NCBI GenBank assembly: GCA_031761405.1
Contig: JASEVX010000037.1
Coordinates: 620,001 to 684,000 of the forward strand
Source of the DNA: Serripes groenlandicus
Taxonomy: Eukaryota; Mollusca; Bivalvia; Cardiida; Cardiidae
Direction of reading: 5' to 3'
Length of the DNA stretch: 64,000 bases
Below are positions 56,417 to 64,000 of this stretch, piece after piece. The position numbers were made by a program, and so were the translations under genes. Positions within the stretch are counted from its first letter, which is position 1. Every line of letters starts with the position of its first letter. A model generated the notes under the pieces. The model saw nothing but the letters and a program-made list of their open reading frames with translations. It was not told the origin of the DNA and did no database searches.

Positions 56417-59105
56417 AGCTCACCAGAGCACGAAGTGCTCAAGGTGAGTAATTGTAATAGCCTTTTGTCCGTCGTTCGTCATTTGTCGTCAACAGTTGCT
56501 TGGTAACATTTTGCATCCAATCATCATGAAAGTTTATCATAACATACATCTCTATCAAATCTATGCAAAGTTCAAAACTGGGTCATGTGGGGTCACTAGA
56601 TCAAATTAAATGAAAATCTTGTTGATACTCTGGAAGCCGCATTTTAAGATTGAGCATGTTGAAACTTTGTCAGAATGTTTGTCCTAGTGATATCTAGGCC
56701 AAGTTCGAAAATAGGTCATGTTGGGGGCAAAAACTAGATCACTGATATTTATATCAAGTTCGAATATGGGTCATATTGGATTAGAAACTAATTTTTGGTT
56801 TCGTTTTACGTTTAGGTAACTTACATAGAAACAATCAAACTAAAAACTTGGAAACTTGGAAATCGTGTTCATCTAATACACTTCTTCACATTGTATGCTG
56901 AGTGTGGTCTGTTTTTTGGGGTAAAAAACATCAATTTTGATGTATTTTGGTAGATTTTGAGAATTAGACATACATATTGTAGTTGGTTAAATTTTGCTTT
57001 TTGGTCTCTTAAATGGAAACTATCAAACCTAATACTTTGAAACTTGGAAAACTTGTTCATCTAATACCCTTCTTCACAATGTATGCTAAAGATGCTGAGT
57101 GTATCCTGTTTTTGTACGCCCGTTTTTTGAAAAAACTGATCGTATTATAGTTTTACCTGCGGCGTACGTGCGGGCATTGTCCAGTATGTTGTCAGCTCAA
57201 CAACTTTAGAAGCCTTTGTACAATCATCACCAAATTTGGTCAGAATGTGTATTGGCAAAAATATCTCGAACAAGTTTGATAACTAGCCATATCACTTTAG
57301 TCAATCAAGAGTTATCGCCCTTTTATTAAAGAAATTACCTAAAATTGGGATTGTCAGCTCAATAACTTTAGAAGCCTTTGTCAAATCTTCACCAAATTTA
57401 TTCAGAATGTGTTTTGGCATAATATCTCGGACAAGTTCGATAACTAGCCATATTGCTTTAGTCAATCGAGAGTTATTGCCCTTTAATTATAGAAATTACC
57501 TAAAATTGGTCTTGTCAGCTCAATAACTTTAGAAGCCTGTATCCAATCATCACCAAATTTGGTCAGAATGTGTATTGGCATAATATCTTGGACAAGTTTG
57601 ATAACTTACCATGTTATCTTAGTCACTACACACTTATGTCCCGCAAAATGGCCAAAACTGTACTAACAGTGTCTGCTCTCCAAATTTGCCTGATGTACAA
57701 CCAATTATCACTATACTTAATTGGTCTCAAAAAAACAGGACAGGCGTATTTTGTGACATTTGGCACTCTTGTTTGGGATAAAAACATCAATTTTGATTGA
57801 TTTTGAGTATTGGAAGTTAAAAGTTGGTTAAGTTTTGCGTTTAGGTCACTTACATGGAAACTATCAAACATAATACTTTGAAACTTGGAAATCTTGTTTA
57901 TCTAATACCCTTCTTCACATGATATGCTAAAGATGCTGAGTTTGATCTGTATTTTTAGGTAAAAAACATCAATTTTTATGTATTTTGGTTGATTTTGGAC
58001 ATAGTTGGTTAAGTTTTGCGTTTAAGTCACTTACATGGAAACTATCAAACGTAATACTTTGAAAACTTGTTCATCTAATTTCTTAGACGAGTTATTGTGA
58101 TTGCCTTTTGTACGTTGTCAACATTTGCTTGTTAACACTCTAGAGGCAACATTTTGCATCCAATCAAATCTAGGTCAAGTTCGAAACTGGGTCATGAAAC
58201 TGGGTCATGTGGGGTCACAAACTAGGTTGCTAGATTGAATTAAATGAAAATCGTGTTAACACTCTGGAAGCCGCATTTTAACTTGAGCATGTTTGTCAGA
58301 GTGTTTGTCTTATCTAGGCCAAGTTCGAATATAGGTCATGTAGGGTTAAAAACCAGGTCACTAGGCTAAATTGAAGGAAAATCTTGCTAACACTATAGCG
58401 GTCGCAATTTTTGCTTCAGCAGTTTGAAATTTGGTCAGAATGTTTATCTTAATGATATCTAGGCCAAGTTCAAATATGGGATATGCCAGGTCCATAACTA
58501 GGTCACTAGGCCAAATTGAGAGAAAATCTTGTTAACACTCTGGTGGCCACATTTTTTGCTTCAGCAGTTTGAAATATTTTCAGAATGTTTGTCTGAATGA
58601 TATCTAAGTCAAGTTCGAATATGGGTCATATTGGATCAGAGACTAGGCCAAATTGAAGAAAAATCTTGTTTACTCTCTGGATGCTGCATTTTTAATTTGA
58701 GCTTGTTGAAACTTTATCAGAATGTTTGTCTTGATGATAGGTAGCCCAAGTTCGAATATTGGTCATGTCTGTTAAAAAGTAGGTCACTCAGCCAAATTGA
58801 AGAACAAGCTTGTTAACACTCTGGAAGCCGCATTCTTGGCTTGAGCATGTTGAAACTTTGTCAGAATATTTGTATTCAGGATATCTAAGCCAAGTTCGAA
58901 TAGGGGTCAGGTCAGGTCAAAAGATAGGTTACTAGGCCAAATTGTAGAACAATCTTGTTAACACTATAGAGATAGCATTTTTGACTTGAGCAGCTTGAAA
59001 TTTTGTCAGAAAGTTGGTCTTGATGATATTGCCATTGGCGCTAAAAGATTCTTAAATAGATCATTTTCAGGTGTCAGAGCGATCCAGGGCCTCATGGCTC
59101 TCTTG
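56417..59105 (+). mobile_element. Large composite element with diverged core units
   Basis: Head AGCTCACCAGAGCACGAAGT then GCTCAAGGTGAG; many diverged units with CAAGTTCGAATATGGGTCAT and AACACTCTGG; tail AGGGCCTCATGGCTCTCTTG. A different head at about 57113 (GTACGCCCGTTTTTTG ... GGCGTACGTGCGGGC) shows a nested second element of unknown end. Confidence 0.65.
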
Positions 59106-59539
59106 TTTGTTACATTGATTTCAAATTTTTCAGAAACAATAAAAACATAATGTACTTCAACATATTATGAATATCTTCAATCAGACCGTGACGGTCACCG
59201 TTACTGAAAATAAGAAAACAGTAATAATGTTCAATATCTTTAGTTAAAGTTGACGTAATGTACCAATATCATTTGCCTGTCCATTGCATACACAAGCTTA
59301 TGCTCTTGATTGATTGTGACAGCCATCCAATGTGAAGATCTTCCTTATCATGTATATGAACTTGGATTTATTTCCACATAGTTAATCATGTTTCAATACT
59401 TGAAAAATAGCAGTTGTGTGCGGTCATTATAATATATAAAATAAATAAACCGTAAAAGGATAATATCAGACGAGGTTTATACATGTATATATTCTATAAT
59501 TTAGAACCCGTTTGCTGTTTTCCTTTGAGTTTATTTCTA

Positions 59540-59774
59540 TTTAAAGCCTTTCCCAATTACAGACGTTTTCTTAAGCCTCTGAAGAGTTGTGTACAAATTG
59601 TAGCAAAAAAGAAAATTGCTCATAATAAGCAAGTTCTCTTGCCTAGAGGTCACATCATTAATTTCAACTTTATTGAATTATTATACTTTCATTTCCATTG
59701 AATTTTCATAGTGCTGCCAACACGGAGTTTTTTAAAATTCTGATACAGATTTTTTTGTATATGGGAAAGGGTTA
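59540..59774 (-). repeat. Diverged TTAA-type MITE in the 3' part of the 19-kb element
   Basis: Starts near TTTAAAGCCTTTCCCAATTA, core TTGCTCATAATAAGCAA, right edge ATGGGAAAGGGTTAA. Confidence 0.6.
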
Positions 59775-59814
59775 ACAAATGGCAAACGTTTTTATCTTTA
59801 CATTTTATCTTTTT

Positions 59815-62318
59815 AGCTCACCAGTGCACGAAAAGCAAGGTGAGCTTTTGTGATCACATTTTGTCCGGCGTCTGGCCGTCTTCCGGCTTCACCATTTGCC
59901 TTGTTAACACTCTACAGGCTACATTTTCCACACGATCTTCATGAAAGTTTATTAGAACGTTCATCTCCATCAAATCTTGGACAAGTTCGAAACGGGTCAA
60001 AATGTTGGTTACTAGGTCAAATTGAAAGGAAATCTTGTTAACACTCTCTAGAGGCCACATTTTCAACTTGAGCATGTTGAATCTTTATCAGAATGTTTGT
60101 CTTGATGATATGTAAGTCAAGTTCGAAAATGGGTCATGTCGAGTCAAAGAGTAGGTCAATAGGACAAATTTAAGGAAAATATTGTTAACACTAGTGGCCG
60201 CAATTTTTGCATCAACAATTTGAAATTTTGTCAGAATGTTTGTATTAGTAATATAGTAATATCTAGGTCATGTTCGAATATGGGTCATATTAGGGCAGAA
60301 ACAAGGTCACTAGGCCAAATTGAAGGAAAATCTTGTTTACACTGATAGCCGCAATTTTTTGCTACAGCAGCTTGAAATTTGGTCAAAATTGTTATCTAAA
60401 TAATATCTAGACCAAGTTCGAATATGGGTCAAGCTGGGTCAAAAACACTTTGGAGGCTGCATTTTTTGCTTCAGCTGTTTTGAATTTGGTCATAATTTTT
60501 GTATTAATGATATCTAGGTCAAGTCCTAATATGGATCATATTGGGTCAGAAACAAGTTTGAATATGGTTCAAGCCTGGTCAAGAACTAGGTCACTAGGCA
60601 AAATTGAAGTTGATATGTACCCAAAAAATCATTATTGACCTCGGCTATCGCCTCGGTCAAAAATGGTTTTTTTTTGGTGCATATCACATCATGTATAACA
60701 GCTGAAAAGTCCATAATTGTATAATATTGTTCAATCTCCGGAGGCAGCATTTTTACATTGAGCAAGTTGAAACTTTGTCAGAATGTTTGTCTTTTATGAT
60801 ATCTAGTCCATGTTGGAATATGGGTCATATCAGGTAAAAGAATATAAATCACTAGGCCAAATGAAGTAAAATCTTGTTAACACTCTGGAGGTTGCATTTT
60901 TAGCTTGACTATTCGAAGAATATGAGAGCTATACTACTCACCCTGGCGTCGGCGTCGGTGTCCACGTCACACTTTGGTTATGGTTTTGCATGCAAGTTCT
61001 TAAATACTACATGTATTGCATTGAAACTTTCTACAACCCTACCAAACTATCACACCAATGTAGATTATTAAGTTAGATAACTCTATCCTGCATATAATGC
61101 AAGTTATGGCCCTTTTTTACTTAGAAATTCTGGTTAAAGTTTTGCGTGCAACTAAAGTAAGAGTCCATATCTCAGTATTTAATTGATGCATTGCATTGAA
61201 ACTTTATACAGCACTACCCAACTATCACACCTATGTAGATTATTAAGTTAGATAACTCTATCCTGCATTTTATGCAAGTTATGGCCCTTTTTTTACTTAG
61301 AAATACTGGTTAAAGTTTTGCGTGCAACTAAATTAAGAGTCCATGTCTCAGTATATACTCGATGCATTGCATTGAACCTTTATACAACCCTACTCAACTA
61401 TCACACCTAGATAACTTTATCCTGCATTTTATGGCATTTTTTTTACTTAGAAATTCTGGTTAAAGTTTTGCATGCAACTAAATTAAGAGTCCATATCTCA
61501 GTATTTACTTGATGCTTTGCATTGAAACTTTCTACAACCCTACCCAACTATCACACCTGTGTAGATTATCAAGTATGATAACTCTATCCTGCATTTTATG
61601 CAAGTTATGGCCTTTTTGGACTTGTAAATTCTGGTTAAAGTTTTGCATGCAACTACATAAAGAGACCATCTCTTAGTAACTACTTGATGCATTGCATTGA
61701 AACTTTATACAGCCCTTACCAACCATCACATCTATGTAAACAATCAAGTATGATTACTCTATCCAGCATTTTATGCAAGTTATGGACCTTTTTCGACTTA
61801 GAAATTCTGGTTAAAGTTTTGCAACTACATTTAGAGTGTAATCTCAGTAACAACTTGAAAAATTGTATTGAAACTTCATACAACCTTTCCCAAGTGCACA
61901 ACCAATTAAGATAACTCAATCCTGTATATGGTGCAAATTGTTGCCCTTTTTAAACTTATAAATTATGGTTAAAGGTTTGCGTGCAACTACATTAAGAGTC
62001 CATATCTTAGTAACTACTTGATGCATTCCATTGAAAGGTTATACAACCCTATCTAACCATCACACCTATGAAAATAATCATGTTAAATAACACTATCCTG
62101 CATATAATGCAAATTATCACCCACTAAGAAATTGTGGTTAATGTTTTGCATGCAACTACATTAGAGTCCATTATCTCAGTAACTTAAATAGGTGGTGGAA
62201 TAGTCGAGCGCGCTGTCCTCCGACAGCTCTTGTTATTTGTTAAATAATTGTCTTGATGTGTTTTGCATTGCATTACATTGCTTAGTTCAGGCGAACTAGG
62301 GCCATCATGGCCTTCTTG
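59815..62318 (+). mobile_element. Composite element split by a younger one
   Basis: Head AGCTCACCAGTGCACGAAAA then GCAAGGTGAGCT; core as in 56417-59105; tail GCGAACTAGGGCCATCATGG then CCTTCTTG. Interrupted by 60902-62232. A small hairpin, TGACCTCGGC / GCCTCGGTCA, lies at about 60637-60659. Confidence 0.65.
60902..62232 (+). mobile_element. Nested composite element, about seven core units
   Basis: Head AGCTTGACTATTCGAAGAAT then GAGAGCTATACTACTCACCC; core with GTTAAAGTTTTGCGTGCAAC and TAACTCTATCCTGCAT about every 155-180 bp; tail AATAGTCGAGCGCGCTGTCC then GACAGCTCTTG. Confidence 0.7.
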
Positions 62319-62420
62319 TTTAAAATATATTTTTCCTGTGTGATTTATTTTTAAACATGTAATTCAAATAAAAAGCAATTTAGAAAGTTATCAAACGAAA
62401 AGGTTATAACTATCTTACTC

Positions 62421-62699
62421 AATGACATTGAAATGCACTTACATAGTAGTGCATGAATCATTTGAAATCATGACAAAAAGATATTTCTCAAAAGTGTATA
62501 TTTTTTATCATGGTAACCATGGTAACCATGAATGATTGATATTTTGCACAATGACATTGAAATGCACTTACATAATAGTGCATGAAACATTTGAAATCAT
62601 GACAAAAAATTATTTCTCAAAAGTGTATTTTTTTTATCATGGTAACCATGGTAACCATGAATGATTGATATCTTACAATGACATTGAAGTGCACTAACA
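62421..62699. repeat. 128-bp tandem duplication near the right end of the 19-kb element
   Basis: Units start AATGACATTGAAATGCACTT at 62421 and 62550, with a partial third at 62677. Each holds CATGGTAACCATGGTAACCA then TG, a run of CATGG/CCATG arms. Confidence 0.87.
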
Positions 62700-62946
62700 T
62701 ATTTCTACACTTTAAAATAAAATTATGTGGATTTAAGTTTGATTTTAATAAACTTTAAAACTGTTCAATTACTTTCCAATTACTGGTAATAAACATTGAT
62801 TATCTGATACAATTGTTGTTATAGTGATTAGACAAAAGAATGTATATTTTCGCTAAAAATAAGAATTTTCAAAAAATGTTTCAACTTTTTAACTCTACAC
62901 ATATGTAGGTTACTAAAAATGGTCATAACTCATTTTCGTCAATATA

Positions 62947-62989
62947 CCTCATTTGGACCAAAAATCTCATGGCTGGTCACAAATATGAC
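62947..62989 (-). repeat. Inner diverged inverted repeat, right arm
   Basis: Begins CCTCATTTGGACCAAAAATC and ends near TGGTCACAAATATGAC. It is the inverted partner of 44928-44968, lying about 445 bp inside the right terminus against about 545 bp on the left. Confidence 0.6.
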
Positions 62990-63208
62990 TTATTAGTTGG
63001 TTGAAAAATTCATCAGTTTTCGTGCACGAAAGTGTGTACTGTAAATTTAGCCCCATCAATGTTATGTTTTTCGCGGCAATAGGTAATTGCAAGTGATATA
63101 TTTTAGTTCTTTTTTTCATATTATTTAAATAAAAATGTTAAATGAATATCTTGTTATTAAAAAACAGCTGTTTGAGGTTACCCCTGATAACAGAAATAAA
63201 CATTTGTC

Positions 63209-63250
63209 ACGTGACCCGGAAATGGCAAGTTCGACCCGAAACTGTCAAAT
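63209..63250 (-). promoter_or_regulatory. Right subterminal motifs of the 19-kb element
   Basis: GTGACCCGGAAATGG (63211-63225) and CGACCCGAAACTGTC (from 63232) resemble the right terminus TGACCCGGAACTGTC. They mirror the left subterminal set, about 170-200 bp inside the end. Confidence 0.55.
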
Positions 63251-63409
63251 TTACAGCTTGCAATTGCAGACACTAAAGAAACATTTTAACAAATTTGTAT
63301 AATTGTTGAATTATATCATCGTGGGGAGGAAGTATTTGTTTAACATTTTATGTAGTTTTGTTTCTCTCAACTTTCTTTTCAAAGAGACAAGATTCGTTAA
63401 TTTGATTAC

Positions 63410-63438
63410 TGACCCGGAACTGTCGAGTTCACTGTACA
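63410..63438 (-). repeat. Right terminal inverted repeat of the 19-kb element
   Basis: Reads TGACCCGGAACTGTCGAGTT then CACTGTACA, the exact reverse complement of the left terminus. The next bases, TATATTC, do not match the inverted left flank, so the repeat ends here. Confidence 0.9.
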
Positions 63439-64000
63439 TATATTCAGAGACATATATATATTTCTATTTAGGTCTCTGATATATTGTACAAGTGTATACT
63501 CGTTCTTGTATGTATACACTATTTAGGCTCATTTAAGGACTTAGGAGACAAAAGTGGTTAAGTGATGTGAAAACTGCTTTCAAACTTAGTGTGTACAATT
63601 ATTTGTATTGAATGATGATATTATGTATACAGGTTTTATTATTGAAAAGAATGAAGAAATACAATATATATTTATAAATGAATTTTCCAGATTTTGTCTA
63701 TACTTAGATGGAGCATATGCATGATGCTTTGCCAAAAATGTTATTCAATTAACGAGCAAAAACACATGTATATTTGTATCAAGTTTGTGTACGCTATGTT
63801 ATAATTTGTCTAGTGAATCCATGTCTAACTGACACTCTGCCTTGGCGTCATTTATAATGTTATATTGACATAAAAGTAGTGAGGCTACACTGTTTCTAGG
63901 TCTAAATTACATGTATATGGTCAGTTAAGACTGGTGAGACTGCATAATATGATACATAGGCTCCTCTGAGTCTTCACTGGATACAGATGCATTATAACCC
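63439..64000. other. GLS intron 5, right flank of the 19-kb element
   Basis: AT-rich sequence with no recognised element; the next GLS exon is not reached. Confidence 0.5.

Larger units (their letters stand above)
44384..63434 (+). mobile_element. 19-kb DNA transposon candidate with perfect 29-bp terminal inverted repeats, carrying a DUF7869-type gene
   Basis: Positions 44380-44408 and 63410-63438 are identical in inverted orientation over 29 bp, starting TGTACAGTGAACTCGACAGT. If the palindromic TGTA/TACA edge is partly target, the element starts at CAGTGAAC and is flanked by TA on both sides (44382-44383 and 63435-63436), a possible 2-bp duplication. Outside these edges the flanks show no inverted match. 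Inside, similarity stops after the 29 bp and then short related motifs recur. A diverged inverted pair follows at 44928-44968 and 62947-62989. The only intact gene inside is the six-exon 653-residue DUF7869-type protein; the rest is composite repeats and MITEs nested in its introns and 3' flank. The element sits in a GLS intron, same strand. A chance match of 29 bp inverted around one intact gene is very unlikely. Confidence 0.8.

Overview
The window is animal nuclear DNA, most likely from a bivalve mollusc. The coding exons are short, have GT-AG introns and lie among dense repeats. The SINEs, hairpin MITEs and head-core-tail tandem-repeat elements are of the kind seen in bivalve genomes. The species cannot be named from this window. 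Only three protein-coding genes can be supported, all on the + strand. Nearly every other long open frame is a tandem repeat that happens to lack stop codons.

Layout. (1) 140-9986: the last six exons of OGG1, the 8-oxoguanine DNA glycosylase/lyase. The catalytic Lys and Asp are present and the C-terminus is basic. (2) 9987-26888: about 17 kb of intergenic DNA with no gene seen, filled with TTAA-flanked MITEs, GAGCCG MITEs, tRNA-derived SINEs and several satellites. (3) 26889-43383: the first five exons of a glutaminase (GLS) gene, with a short alternative-looking N-terminus. The gene runs on past the window end. (4) 44384-63434: inside the next GLS intron, a segment of about 19 kb bounded by perfect 29-bp terminal inverted repeats. 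It carries an intact six-exon gene for a 653-residue protein of the DUF7869-type uncharacterised family. (5) 63439-64000: GLS intron sequence.

Main discovery candidate. The 19-kb element combines perfect terminal inverted repeats with flanking TA, repeated subterminal motifs related to TTCCGGGTCA, a second pair of diverged inverted repeats further in, and one undamaged intron-containing gene. That gene has a helix-turn-helix-like region, a Cys/His cluster and widely spaced Asp motifs that could form an RNase H-like DDD centre. I read this as a large, possibly autonomous DNA transposon whose transposase is the DUF7869-type protein. The idea rests on structure in this one copy.

Second theme: repeat biology. 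One TTAA-flanked hairpin MITE family is present in more than 40 whole or partial copies, several of them just upstream of 3' splice sites. A series of composite elements share a 5' hairpin head, a tandem core of about 120-160 bp and a tail ending CTTG or CTAG before a T run. They resemble Helitron/Helentron non-autonomous elements (the bivalve pearl type), and two clean nested insertions define their ends. Two satellites appear to have been amplified from the body of a SINE, and another holds six perfect DR1 nuclear-receptor motifs.
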